From: Ruminococcus sp.
Lineage (GTDB): Bacteria > Bacillota > Clostridia > Oscillospirales > Ruminococcaceae
DNA: 61,703 nt
NCBI GenBank assembly: GCA_018376535.1
Contig: JAHABC010000010.1
Location: forward strand, 1-61,703
Direction of reading: 5' to 3'
Below, in pieces: positions 6,700 to 15,694 of the stretch (positions are counted from its first letter, which is position 1; each line of letters starts with the position of its first letter). Position numbers and translations under genes: made by a program. The notes below the pieces were generated by a model, which was given only the letters and a program-made list of their open reading frames with translations, was not told the origin of the DNA and ran no database searches.

Positions 6700-9600
6700 T
6701 CACACTTCATGTACAAGTGAATTATTGTTACTAGTTACATTTGTAGAATTATCTTTAATATGTTTAACCTTAATTTGCATGGTTGCAAAACTTAATATTG
6801 AGAATACTACAAAAATCATCATTAAGACTAGCATAGCATTATTAATACTTAAACCATTTGCAATAGTACTTCTAAAAGCATCTACGGTGTATGTGAATGG
6901 CATATACTTATGAATGTTTTGATAGAAACTATCAGAAAGTTCAATTGGATAAGTTCCTGCTGAACCGCTCAATTGTAATACCATGAATACTAATAGTAAG
7001 AAACTTCCTACCTTACCCATTAGCAAGTTGAAGAAGTAGAACATAGCCATAAATGCTACACTTGCTACACTTGCTACTAAGATAGTCTTTCCAAAGTATT
7101 CAGGACTAAATCCGTTAAATACGTTTAGTAATAAAATCATTAATATTGCTTGACCTATTGCTACTCCTAACAATACTATACCTTTTCTGCTCCAAATTTC
7201 AAATGCAGATTTATTTCCAACATTATTTAAGTCATCTTGAGGTGAGAACATTATACAGTATGCTAAACAAGCTACCCAAAGACCAACAGACATCATATAA
7301 GCAGCCATTGCACTACCATTGTTTTCCACGGTTGTTATTTTAGTTTCATTAGATTCTACTGGAGATGCAAACATAGAAACGGTATTATCATTTATATTAA
7401 CATCTTTTACTTCCTTAGCACCATCGCCTAGAGCAGTTGCAAGAGTATCAGAGCCATCATATAGTTTATCAAGACCGTCACCCAATTCAGAAGAACCATC
7501 ATATAGTTTTGAAGAACCATCTGAAATCTTGTTAGCACCATCAGCTAATTGAACAGAACCATCAATTAAATCATCATTATTAGATACTAAAGTGTTAGTA
7601 CCATCTTTAAGAGTACTAATACCATCTTGAAGTGTACTAGCACCATCATCAAGGGCCTTAGCACCGTCATATAGAGAACTCATGCCGTTTACAAGAGTAC
7701 TATTGTTACCTACCAACTGTTGAGTACCACTATATAAAGAACTTAAACCATCGTTTAAACTTATCGAACCAGTTAATAATTCAACTGAACCACTATTTAT
7801 AGATGCCATACCATTTACTAAAGTATCATTATTTTTAACTAGAGTGTTAGTACCATCTTTTAAGGCTTTAGAACCTTGCTCCAATTGATTAATTCCACTA
7901 GTTAGAGTTGGTACACTAGAGTTCAACTGTTTTACTCCAGTATATAGAGCAGTTGCACCATTGTTTAAAGTTTCGGAATTACTATCTAGTGTATCCACAC
8001 CAGATTTTATAGCAGATACGCCAGTAGTATAAGTTTTCAATCCATTAGTTAGACCGTTGTCACCGTCTATACCATCTTGAAGTGAAGCCAAACCGTTATC
8101 TATAGTAGATATAGCTTGAATTACACCCATTTCGGAAGGAGTAGTTCCAGTGCGTTCTACTGCATTCTGGATTGTGCTTAAACCACTAGATAGATTAGTT
8201 ATAACTGTATTAGCTCCTGGAAGAAGTACATTAGAACTATCTGCAATGGTTTGAACTCCTTGTTTAAGAGTGTCCATTGATGTAGTTACGTTACTAATAG
8301 TCTTATCTAAGTCAGCCGATTGAACTGCTGTAGATACTGTTTGAACGTTAGTACCTATATCCGATACGTTACTAGCCATACTTTGTAGTATCTCAGTAAA
8401 CGAACTAGCTATTGCCTGTTGTTGTTCGGCTGGTAAAGATTTAAAAGCATCGCTTTGCATGAACTCAGTTAAAGAAGTTTGTAAGTTAGTCAAATCGGAT
8501 TTTAAACCTAAAGCATCAGTACCTATGTTGGTTAATGAAGTATTTAAGGTATTCATTAAGCCGTCCAAATTCAAATCTAGGTTAGTATTTTGTAGTTGAG
8601 TGTTTAAACCTTGAATACCAGTATTTAAAGTATCCAAGCCACCTTGAACTTGAGAAATCTTAGCTTGATTTTCTTCTGAAAGACTATCATCTAAAGCAGA
8701 TGCCATAGTTTTCATACTAGTTAGAAGTGTTCCAGTGCCATCTTTAAGTTGAGAAGTTCCACTTGATAACTTTTCACAACCATCTAATAGTAGTTTACTA
8801 TTACTATCTAGTTGATTAACTCCCTTAGCCACTTGCGAAACGCCATCAGTATAAGCAGAAACGCCATCGGAAAGTGATTTAGAGCCATCTTCTAACTGTT
8901 GAACGCCATCTACTAATGCAGATGCTCCAGTATTAAGAGTATTTATACCAGTATATAGTTGTTCAGCACCATCATTTACGGAAGATACTCCGTTAGTGTA
9001 CTCTTTAAGACCACTAAGTAGAGTGCCTGAACCATCTTTAAGAGTAGTTAAACCGTTAGCAAGTAGTGTAGAACCTGATAGAAGTTGTTCAGCACCACCA
9101 TCTACAGTAGAAACGCCATCAGTATAAGTAGTCAAGCCACTGTAAAGTTGGGAAGCACCATCACTTAAAGATTGAGTACCATCTTTTAAGCTATTAGAAC
9201 CATCAAATAGTTGTTGAACGCCATCATTAACGGTTACAACGCCATCAGTATAGTTTTTAATACCATCTGAAAGAGTATTAGCACCATCTTCAAAAGTTAT
9301 AGTACTTTCAGCCAAAGTTTTAAGATTATCTTTAATAGTAGTATTACCATCTACCACCTTAGATATACCATCTTTTAACTCACTAGCACCATCGGAGGCA
9401 TCTGTCATACCGTCACCAACAGTTTCTATTTGGTCGAACACGGTATTAACATACTCTTCTATAATGCTTTCTTGAACCGAAGATTGAATCTTCTGTAGAG
9501 CGGTTTCGCTCATTTTAGATGCTATATAGTTGGTACCAGGGTTAGTTGCATACTCTAGAACCATCTTTTTCGGCTCATCGTCCATAACCGTAGATGCGTT

Positions 9601-9951
9601 TTCTGAAAAGTTTTCTGGAATAGTAATAACCATATAGTAAGTACCATTTTCCAGACCTTTTTCAGCAGTAACAGTATCCACGAAGTTAAAAGCTAAAGAG
9701 TCATTTTCCTCCAAATTTTCAACTAACATTTGACCTACATTCAACTCGTTATCATTATATTCTATAGGTTTATCCAAGTTTACCACGGCAACGGGAAGAT
9801 TATCCACATTACCATAAGGGTCCCACATTGAACCTAAGAACAACGTTGTATATATAGCAGGAATTGTCATTATTGCCACCGTGGCAATAGTTTTAAAGTT
9901 TCTCTTAAAAAATGATTGTTTTTCTTTGTTTAAATCATTTTTATTATCCAT
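6700..9951 (-). CDS. YhgE/Pip family membrane protein with DG-heptad repeats
   Basis: A 1083-aa protein of the YhgE/phage infection protein family. An N-terminal transmembrane helix (about 21-41) precedes the typical WDPYGNVDNLPVAVVNLD segment. A very long extracellular region (about 170-850) is built mostly of heptads of the form DGxxxLx (SLSDGASQLYSGL and similar), interrupted by a non-repetitive block near 420-590. About five C-terminal transmembrane helices resemble an ABC-2 permease. The start is the second of two close ATGs because AAGGAGA fits it (7-nt spacing). The family is linked to phage receptor function, cell-surface stress and small secreted-protein export, but no biochemical role is settled. 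The divergent TetR gene is its likely repressor. Confidence 0.88.
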   Translation of the reverse strand: MDNKNDLNKEKQSFFKRNFKTIATVAIMTIPAIYTTLFLGSMWDPYGNVDNLPVAVVNLDKPIEYNDNELNVGQMLVENLEENDSLAFNFVDTVTAEKGLENGTYYMVITIPENFSENASTVMDDEPKKMVLEYATNPGTNYIASKMSETALQKIQSSVQESIIEEYVNTVFDQIETVGDGMTDASDGASELKDGISKVVDGNTTIKDNLKTLAESTITFEDGANTLSDGIKNYTDGVVTVNDGVQQLFDGSNSLKDGTQSLSDGASQLYSGLTTYTDGVSTVDGGAEQLLSGSTLLANGLTTLKDGSGTLLSGLKEYTNGVSSVNDGAEQLYTGINTLNTGASALVDGVQQLEDGSKSLSDGVSAYTDGVSQVAKGVNQLDSNSKLLLDGCEKLSSGTSQLKDGTGTLLTSMKTMASALDDSLSEENQAKISQVQGGLDTLNTGIQGLNTQLQNTNLDLNLDGLMNTLNTSLTNIGTDALGLKSDLTNLQTSLTEFMQSDAFKSLPAEQQQAIASSFTEILQSMASNVSDIGTNVQTVSTAVQSADLDKTISNVTTSMDTLKQGVQTIADSSNVLLPGANTVITNLSSGLSTIQNAVERTGTTPSEMGVIQAISTIDNGLASLQDGIDGDNGLTNGLKTYTTGVSAIKSGVDTLDSNSETLNNGATALYTGVKQLNSSVPTLTSGINQLEQGSKALKDGTNTLVKNNDTLVNGMASINSGSVELLTGSISLNDGLSSLYSGTQQLVGNNSTLVNGMSSLYDGAKALDDGASTLQDGISTLKDGTNTLVSNNDDLIDGSVQLADGANKISDGSSKLYDGSSELGDGLDKLYDGSDTLATALGDGAKEVKDVNINDNTVSMFASPVESNETKITTVENNGSAMAAYMMSVGLWVACLAYCIMFSPQDDLNNVGNKSAFEIWSRKGIVLLGVAIGQAILMILLLNVFNGFSPEYFGKTILVASVASVAFMAMFYFFNLLMGKVGSFLLLVFMVLQLSGSAGTYPIELSDSFYQNIHKYMPFTYTVDAFRSTIANGLSINNAMLVLMMIFVVFSILSFATMQIKVKHIKDNSTNVTSNNNSLVHEV

Positions 9952-10021
9952 ATACATTCTCCTTTCTAAAAATAATTTTAGGTCTAATAATAGAAAGTAG
10001 TTGATTTTTGGAACTGTTTAT

Positions 10022-10050
10022 ATTATACTATAGTTAGTGGATAAATTCAA
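10022..10050 (-). promoter_or_regulatory. yhgE promoter with nearby palindrome
   Basis: Minus-strand TTGAAT (10045-10050) and TATAAT (10022-10027) are 17 bp apart. Next to the -35, positions 10047-10067 hold an imperfect inverted repeat (TCAAT ... ATTGA around CATTAATG), a plausible TetR-type operator in the shared divergent region. The operator role is inference. Confidence 0.65.
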
Positions 10051-10155
10051 TCATTAATGTAATTGATATTATCTATTACTAAACCAATAAGTATAAATAT
10101 AGCATTAAGCAACATTTTTATATAGTATGTTGTTTTTTGAAAGGAGTTTTTTAAT

Positions 10156-10737
10156 ATGGCTAAAAGTACAGACCGTCGTGTAAGAAAAACAGAGGCTCAG
10201 CTAATTCAAGGATTAACTAAGTTAATGAAAGAAAAAAGCATAAAACAAATCACAGTTAGAGAACTTGCTGACGAAGTTGATATAAATCGTTCAACATTCT
10301 ACTTACACTATAATGATATATACGACATGGTGGAAAAGATTGAAAATAGATTGGTCGATAAGTTTATTACTGGTTTAGAAGAACTTTCTAAAACTCATAT
10401 AAATCAAAATGCTTTACTTCAATTTATGGAAGATAGTTATACTATACTCTACTCTAACGCAGATATCTGTTCAGCACTACTTAGCGAAAATGGAGATATT
10501 ATGTTCATGAAAAAGTTGCATAGAATAATATATAAAAATGCCTATGATATTATTAAAAACTTAATGCCTAATAACTCCCCTACTTTTGAAGTGGAGTTTG
10601 CAACCTCTTTTTGCGTATCTGGAATTGTAGGCATTGTGGAACATTGGCTACACGATATAAATGCAGATACTCCTAAAAACGTAGCAAGACTATCTTTTAA
10701 CTTAATAGAAAGAGGAATATCCTCAATTAGTAAGTAG
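10156..10737 (+). CDS. TetR/AcrR-family transcriptional regulator
   Basis: A 193-aa regulator. The N-terminal DNA-binding domain has the TetR helix-turn-helix: ITVRELADEVDINRSTFYLHYNDIYDMVEKIE (about residues 34-65; STFYLHY is the family signature). The rest is a helical ligand-binding and dimerisation domain of the AcrR type with a C-terminal helix pair. AAAGGAG lies 8 nt before the ATG. It is divergent from yhgE, 204 bp apart, an arrangement common for this pair, so it probably represses yhgE and itself. The inducer is unknown. Confidence 0.9.
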   Translation: MAKSTDRRVRKTEAQLIQGLTKLMKEKSIKQITVRELADEVDINRSTFYLHYNDIYDMVEKIENRLVDKFITGLEELSKTHINQNALLQFMEDSYTILYSNADICSALLSENGDIMFMKKLHRIIYKNAYDIIKNLMPNNSPTFEVEFATSFCVSGIVGIVEHWLHDINADTPKNVARLSFNLIERGISSISK

Positions 10738-10761
10738 ATACAATCTATTATTAGGTGTCAG

Positions 10762-10790
10762 TTGACATAGATAGTTTACTACAATATTAT
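10762..10790 (+). promoter_or_regulatory. Orphan consensus promoter
   Basis: TTGACA (10762-10767), a 17-bp spacer, then TATTAT (10785-10790), in the gap after the TetR gene. No supported gene follows on the plus strand before the terminator at 10848-10887. The -35 is inside a small palindrome, TGTCAGTTGACA. Either a short RNA of about 90 nt is made, or the match is chance. Confidence 0.45.
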
Positions 10791-10847
10791 GTGTAATGTC
10801 AAATTAGTTAGTTATCTCTAACCACATATTAACATTATGAGTATAGC

Positions 10848-10890
10848 AAAAGCACTATCCTTTATCTGTTTTTTGGATAGTGCTTTTAAC
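10848..10890. terminator. Bidirectional terminator
   Basis: AAAAGCACTATCC (10848-10860) and GGATAGTGCTTTT (10875-10887) form a 13-bp stem with a 14-nt loop. A-run and T-run flanks are built into the stem ends. It closes the TetR side and the minus-strand efflux operon. Confidence 0.82.
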
Positions 10891-10942
10891 ATCTATATAT
10901 CTCTTTTGTTCATAAGGAGGGAGATAGCATTTTTTTTAGATA

Positions 10943-12292
10943 CTATTCATATCTAAGAGCATCGATAGGGTTCATCTTAGCAGCCTTGTTAGCTGGATAG
11001 TATCCAAAGAATACTCCAGTTAGCATAGAGAATATTACGGATATTACTATAGCTAAAACGTTAGGCGATACTGTTAAACTTATCATACCCATTTCATCTG
11101 GATAGTAATTAGTTAGAACGTACTTCGCTACTTGAGCAATTATTATACTATTTATAATACCACTTAATATTCCTATTATGCCACCTATTAGACATATCAT
11201 AATGGCTTCCATTATGAATTGACCTCTAATAGAGCCTTTTTTAGCACCCAATGCTTTACGAATACCAATTTCTTTAGTTCTTTCGGTAATGCTTACAAGC
11301 ATTATGTTCATAACACCCACACCACCTACTATTAAGGATATTCCAGCTATGATAGTTATAGCCAAAGTAACTACATTCAAAGCAGTAGTTATAGCTGACA
11401 TATCGGAGGAGGCATTATATGTATATGTATGCCAATTTGGATTGTCTGCATAATAATCTTCAAAGAATTGGTCAACTTTGGATTGAAATTCAGTCATATC
11501 AACGCCATTGTTGGCACAAATCTGTAAATTTTGATATCCTTCTACTTGATTTTCATCATTAGAACTACTTGGAGATTTATAAGTTGAAGAAGTCCAAAGA
11601 GTAGTAGACCTATCTTGTTCAGGAACGGAAGTATCAGGTTTACCAAATATTGCGTTACTGTATTCGTATACGCCTACTATTACAAAGTTACATATACTTC
11701 CATTCAAATCCACTTCAATATTCTGTCCTATTGGATTAACATTTTCATTGCCAAAGTAATTTTTAACGAACTTATCCGAAACCATTGCGACATTTTTATT
11801 TTCTTTGCAATCACGGTCAGTAATCCATCTACCCTTTAAAAGTTTTATATTTGATGACATATCTTGACAATAACCATCATTAACGCCACTAATAGATACG
11901 TTAGCATAATCTTCACCATTAGGATTAGTAGCTTTACCATCGCTGATATAATTACTTATTACAACGTATTTAAAGTCATCGCCTAGATATTCAGCTAACT
12001 GTTCTATAGTACTATCTTTAATAGTATCATCAGAAGTAACTTCAGGATATTCCCAACTATCCCAATCTTCATCATTTTCTGGATATTTAGCATCTAAGTT
12101 TATGTATAAGTAGTTTACTCCACCAAGTTTATTCATGGTATTGGATAGCGTTGCAGATACTGAATTTCCTATAGTAGTAATGGTTATAACTGCTGATATA
12201 CCTATTATTATTCCTAACATGGTCAAAAAAGACCTCATTTTATTAGAAACTATTCCACTTAAAGATAGCTTTAAGTTTTCAAAAAATCCCAT
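10943..12292 (-). CDS. ABC transporter permease, MacB/FtsX type
   Basis: A 449-aa permease with the MacB layout: one N-terminal helix (about 20-40, preceded by FENLKLSLSGIVSNKMRSFLTMLGIIIG), a large extracellular MacB periplasmic-core-like domain (about 45-300), then three C-terminal helices with GGVGVMNIMLVSITERTKEIGIRKALGA typical of FtsX domains. Its ATG shares a base with the ATPase stop codon (TAATG), so the two are translationally coupled. With the ATPase and adaptor upstream it forms a MacAB-like exporter, probably of peptides, antimicrobials or lipids; the substrate is not evident. It is the last gene of the operon. Confidence 0.92.
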   Translation of the reverse strand: MGFFENLKLSLSGIVSNKMRSFLTMLGIIIGISAVITITTIGNSVSATLSNTMNKLGGVNYLYINLDAKYPENDEDWDSWEYPEVTSDDTIKDSTIEQLAEYLGDDFKYVVISNYISDGKATNPNGEDYANVSISGVNDGYCQDMSSNIKLLKGRWITDRDCKENKNVAMVSDKFVKNYFGNENVNPIGQNIEVDLNGSICNFVIVGVYEYSNAIFGKPDTSVPEQDRSTTLWTSSTYKSPSSSNDENQVEGYQNLQICANNGVDMTEFQSKVDQFFEDYYADNPNWHTYTYNASSDMSAITTALNVVTLAITIIAGISLIVGGVGVMNIMLVSITERTKEIGIRKALGAKKGSIRGQFIMEAIMICLIGGIIGILSGIINSIIIAQVAKYVLTNYYPDEMGMISLTVSPNVLAIVISVIFSMLTGVFFGYYPANKAAKMNPIDALRYE

Positions 12293-12990
12293 TAATTAGC
12301 ACCTCCCGTATCGGAGATTATATTACCATCGCTGATGGTAACTATCCTTTGAGTTTCTTTGGCTAACTCTTGGCTATGAGTGATTAACACTATCGTTTTG
12401 CCTTGTTTTTCATGTAGTTGATGGAATATATCCATAACCATATGACCAGTCTTGCTATCCAAAGCACCAGTAGGTTCATCGGCTAGTATTATACTAGGAT
12501 TGTTTGCCATAGCTCTAGCAATAGCCACCCTCTGCTTTTGACCACCCGATAACTCATTAGGTTTATGGTTCATACGTTCTTCCATGCCAACCATCTTTAG
12601 AAGTTCTTTTGCTCTTTTGTTTCTCTCTGTTTTTTTGATACCTGCATACAACATAGGAAGTTCTACATTCTTAATTGCTGACGTTCTAGGAATTAAATTG
12701 AACGTTTGAAATACAAAGCCAATCTTTTGATTTCTAATAGAACTCATTTGACTATCTTTAATCTTATTGACATCTAAGCCATCAAGAAAGTATTCGCCAC
12801 TAGTCTGTTTATCCAGTAGACCTATGATGTTCATTAAAGTAGATTTTCCTGAACCACTCTCTCCTACTATGGATACAAACTCACCTTCAAAAATTTTCAA
12901 AGTCATGCCGTTTAAAATTTGAAGTTCATTAGGTTGACCTATGTAGTACTTTTTTATGATATCTTTCATATCAATAACTGTATTACTCAT
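12292..12990 (-). CDS. ABC transporter ATP-binding protein, MacB/LolD type
   Basis: A 232-aa nucleotide-binding subunit. Walker A GESGSGKS (about 38-45), Q loop FQTFNL, signature LSGGQKQR, Walker B IILADEPTGALDS, and the switch His in LITHS are all intact. The motif DEPTGALDS and the length are typical of the MacB/LolD subfamily. It would power the adjacent permease. The upstream adaptor gene ends one base before its start, and its own stop overlaps the permease start, so all three genes are one tight operon. Confidence 0.95.
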   Translation of the reverse strand: MSNTVIDMKDIIKKYYIGQPNELQILNGMTLKIFEGEFVSIVGESGSGKSTLMNIIGLLDKQTSGEYFLDGLDVNKIKDSQMSSIRNQKIGFVFQTFNLIPRTSAIKNVELPMLYAGIKKTERNKRAKELLKMVGMEERMNHKPNELSGGQKQRVAIARAMANNPSIILADEPTGALDSKTGHMVMDIFHQLHEKQGKTIVLITHSQELAKETQRIVTISDGNIISDTGGAN

Positions 12991-12991
12991 A

Positions 12992-14665
12992 TTAATTAAG
13001 CCCCTCTGTTACTATCATACCATCATCATTTTTTATATTTTGAACATCTACACCAGTAGTGGAGTCCAAAACATATGGAGAAAGTTCAATAGTATCACCT
13101 TCAGCGACCTCATAAGGAGTAGTAATAATCAAATCATTTTCTTTCAAACTGTCGCTAGTGACTTCCACATAAGAACCACTTTCATCACCAAGAGTTACAT
13201 CGGCACGTTTTACGGTAGCAGTAGTACCATTATCCGAATTAGATGTATCGGCGACTAAAACGTAAGGATTTCCATTATCATCATACATAATGCAATCGTA
13301 TAGTACAGAGTAGCAACCCGATTTTTCTACTAACATAATCTTAGCTTTAGCTTTCATGCCGACTAATAAGTCGCTGTTGCCATCTATGGTAATTTCAGCC
13401 GTGAAACCGTTGCTACTGCTACCACCAGAACTATCGTCAGATGGATTACTACTATTACCATTACTACTTACTATGGTTATAACTTTAGATACTTTTCCTT
13501 TAATTTCAGTATCGCCAGTAGCCTCCGATGTTATTACTACGTTCATACCCTCTTTAACCTTCAAGATATCTTTTTCATCAATATTTGCAGTAATCTTCAA
13601 TTGAGAGTTATTTTCTATAGTCATCAATAGAGCACCCTCAGTAGGAGTATCACCCTCAGCAACAGATAAAGATGTTACTGTTCCACTCTTTTCAGCTTTA
13701 ACAGTACACTCTTCTAGTTGAGTTTTTAAATTTTTCAACTGAGTAGCCGTATTAGAACTACTATCATTTTGATAGTCTTGAATATCTACAGTATTTTGAG
13801 CAGTTTCAATAGCTTGGTTAGTAGAACGCTTAACCGAATCATAATTATCATTAGCAGAGTCTATAGCTTTTTGAAGTGGGTCAAGTTGGTCTTCATAAGA
13901 TGAAGCTTCTGTCTTATAAGATTCAATTTTAGCAGAAAGTTCTTCACGTTTAGCAATTAAGCTACTATATGTGTCATCTTGAGAACTAGTATCATCATAA
14001 TTATCGAAGTTATCGAAGTTATCGAAGTTATCCATACTGTCATCATAGCTATCATCATAAAAATCTTGATTATCACTATAATCCATATCTGACATAGAAC
14101 TTTCATACTCAGCAATTTGATTACAAACGTCATTATATTCCAAGACGCAACTATTTATATTGTTAATGCAATCGGAATATTTTTTATAAGTCTTATTATA
14201 GTCATCTTTAGCACTATCTATGCTTTCCTTAGCAGATTTTAATTGAATTTTTTGGTCTTCCTTAGCATTTTCAAGAGCTTTTCTATTCAACTTTTTAGTA
14301 TTTTCATCTAAAGCAGATGCATTTTTAATACTAGTTTCAAGGTCTGTTATCTGTTGTTTAATATCCGAATTATCGAAAACGCAAAGCACATCGCCCTCAT
14401 TAACATAATCGCCAATAGCTACATTTAGCTTAGTAATCTTAGCATTTACAGAAGATGTAACGTTCATCGAACTTTCGCTTTCAACTGTACCTGATACACT
14501 TATAAAATCAGATAAATCTTGTGCTTGATATGGCATAACATTTTCAAAATAAGTACCCTCTGTATAAGATGAATCATTATTAGAACTTCCATTACAAGCC
14601 GTCATATTCAACATAGATAGTAACATAGCACCTACTATAATAGCTATCTTAAAGCATTTTTTCAT
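12992..14665 (-). CDS. MacA/HlyD-like adaptor lipoprotein with acidic hairpin tip
   Basis: A 557-aa efflux adaptor. The N-terminus is a lipoprotein signal ending in LNMTAC (lipid anchor on Cys, about residue 24). Then come a first barrel/lipoyl half with IGDYVNEGDVLCVFDNSD, a long antiparallel coiled coil (about 85-200 and 240-315), the second lipoyl half (SGTVTSLSVAEGDT), a beta-barrel domain and a C-terminal domain. At the turn of the hairpin lies an unusual acidic Asp/Ser/Tyr/Asn insert with DNFDNFDNFDNYDD, encoded by three perfect 9-bp repeats at 14001-14027. The ATG at 14665 is preferred for the signal peptide; a TTG at 14680 is too close to AAAGG. It links the permease to the cell surface. 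Family is clear; substrate unknown. Confidence 0.88.
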   Translation of the reverse strand: MKKCFKIAIIVGAMLLSMLNMTACNGSSNNDSSYTEGTYFENVMPYQAQDLSDFISVSGTVESESSMNVTSSVNAKITKLNVAIGDYVNEGDVLCVFDNSDIKQQITDLETSIKNASALDENTKKLNRKALENAKEDQKIQLKSAKESIDSAKDDYNKTYKKYSDCINNINSCVLEYNDVCNQIAEYESSMSDMDYSDNQDFYDDSYDDSMDNFDNFDNFDNYDDTSSQDDTYSSLIAKREELSAKIESYKTEASSYEDQLDPLQKAIDSANDNYDSVKRSTNQAIETAQNTVDIQDYQNDSSSNTATQLKNLKTQLEECTVKAEKSGTVTSLSVAEGDTPTEGALLMTIENNSQLKITANIDEKDILKVKEGMNVVITSEATGDTEIKGKVSKVITIVSSNGNSSNPSDDSSGGSSSNGFTAEITIDGNSDLLVGMKAKAKIMLVEKSGCYSVLYDCIMYDDNGNPYVLVADTSNSDNGTTATVKRADVTLGDESGSYVEVTSDSLKENDLIITTPYEVAEGDTIELSPYVLDSTTGVDVQNIKNDDGMIVTEGLN

Positions 14666-14717
14666 AATATATAATACCAAACCTTTCCGATAGCCCTCTT
14701 AAATCAAAGATGTGTAT

Positions 14718-14746
14718 TAAGTGTGCTATCTTTTATATAACACTTA
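14718..14746 (-). promoter_or_regulatory. 5' UTR hairpin of the efflux operon
   Basis: TAAGTGT and ACACTTA form a 7-bp stem at the very 5' end of the predicted efflux-operon transcript, just after the -10 box. It could stabilise the mRNA or serve as an operator half-site pair. Function unknown. Confidence 0.4.
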
Positions 14747-14747
14747 G

Positions 14748-14776
14748 AGTATATCACATAGTACACAAAATGTCAA
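14748..14776 (-). promoter_or_regulatory. Promoter of the MacAB-like efflux operon
   Basis: On the minus strand TTGACA (14771-14776), a 17-bp spacer and TATACT (14748-14753), about 80 bp upstream of the adaptor start. Confidence 0.82.
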
Positions 14777-14793
14777 GGGGTTTTTTATGAAAT

Positions 14794-14824
14794 ATCACAT
14801 TAAAATTTCAAGTTTTAATGTGAT
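14794..14824. repeat. 12-bp perfect inverted repeat upstream of efflux promoter
   Basis: ATCACATTAAAA (14794-14805) and TTTTAATGTGAT (14813-14824) are perfect complements around a 7-bp spacer, 18 bp upstream of the efflux -35 box. It may be a regulator site or a weak hairpin; no T-run follows on either strand. Confidence 0.6.
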
Positions 14825-14858
14825 TAAGATTATATCATAGATACGTTATAAAAGCAAT

Positions 14859-14904
14859 AAACTCTGGGTTGCATTGAAAAAAATTCTTTTGCAACCTAGA
14901 GTTT
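14859..14904 (-). terminator. Terminator of the murD-peptidase operon
   Basis: AAACTCTGGGTTGC and GCAACCTAGAGTTT form a 14-bp stem (one G-T or mismatch position) around an 18-nt loop, 15 bp after the last stop codon of the operon. Confidence 0.75.
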
Positions 14905-14919
14905 ACATCAAAAGTTGAA

Positions 14920-15672
14920 TTAATCTGTAGTACTAGTAGTAGTGACTTCTTGTGTAGATAGAACATCACTAATAAAGTTTATTTCATTAGTAGATACATC
15001 TGTTACAGTACCGTTAGTATCGATATCGATAACCATTTGAACAGAAACATCATTAAAAGATGTACTATCATTATAATAATATCTAAAGATATACTGTTTA
15101 GAGTCATCTTGAGAAATTAAATATATATATGGTTTTATACCTAAAGTATCTACTAGAGTATCATCGGAAGTACCTATTAAAGTATCGGTTTGAGGTGGTT
15201 CTTTTACTTTTACTCCTAAGATGCTATCTTCCAAGATAGTAAAATCGTAAATAGTAAAATGGGTCGTATTACCAGATTTATTCACCTTAGCATACGCAAC
15301 CCACTTAGGCAAAGATGTCCCACAAACTTTAGTAGTAACCGTAGGTTCAGCAATATAGTTAAACTTAATTAGATTGGATAACGTATCACTAGAGGCACTT
15401 TGATTAAACTCAACCTTAGTAGTCTTTTCAATTTCAGAGATACTTTTTCCTATACTTAAGTTTAACTTATTATATACTCTATCAATACTATTTTTATTCA
15501 CAAAAGATGATATTAAAGTTATCAAAATAGCTAACAGTATCAACACAAAGATTACAATAGTAGCCAATCCTTTTTGAGATAGCTTAACTTTACGTCTTTT
15601 TTTCTTTTTAGTATTGTTTGCACTACTATTTTTTTTGCTAGTATTTTTCAAATTAGTAGATTTATCCTTCAT
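14920..15672 (-). CDS. Unknown single-pass membrane protein
   Basis: A 250-aa protein that I do not recognise. The N-terminal 30 residues are rich in Lys, Asn and Ser (NTSKKNSSANNTKKKKRRK) and should be cytoplasmic. One transmembrane helix follows (about 34-58), then an extracellular domain of about 190 residues and a Thr/Ser tail (TTTSTTD). The outer domain begins with a helix-like SIGKSISEIEKTTKVEF and then alternating strands, somewhat like small lipocalin or BLIP-type folds, but that is speculation. It is the last gene of the murD operon, 22 bp after the ynbB-like gene, so an envelope role is plausible. Confidence 0.75.
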   Translation of the reverse strand: MKDKSTNLKNTSKKNSSANNTKKKKRRKVKLSQKGLATIVIFVLILLAILITLISSFVNKNSIDRVYNKLNLSIGKSISEIEKTTKVEFNQSASSDTLSNLIKFNYIAEPTVTTKVCGTSLPKWVAYAKVNKSGNTTHFTIYDFTILEDSILGVKVKEPPQTDTLIGTSDDTLVDTLGIKPYIYLISQDDSKQYIFRYYYNDSTSFNDVSVQMVIDIDTNGTVTDVSTNEINFISDVLSTQEVTTTSTTD

Positions 15673-15694
15673 GATACATAATCCTTGCTAAATA

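Noticed and set aside
7146..7552. Open frames on the plus strand across the yhgE repeat region
   Set aside because: They are antisense shadows of the repetitive yhgE sequence; no ribosome binding sites and low-complexity translations.
8700..9400. Regularly spaced near-repeats resembling a CRISPR array
   Set aside because: They are coding heptads of yhgE in frame; units are imperfect and there are no unique spacers or cas genes.
10914..10926. AAGGAGGGAG, a strong Shine-Dalgarno-like string on the plus strand
   Set aside because: No start codon or frame follows; the downstream region is coding on the other strand.
10831..10960. Possible 38-codon frame starting ATGAGTATAGC
   Set aside because: No Shine-Dalgarno, and the frame runs through a strong terminator hairpin and into the antisense efflux gene.
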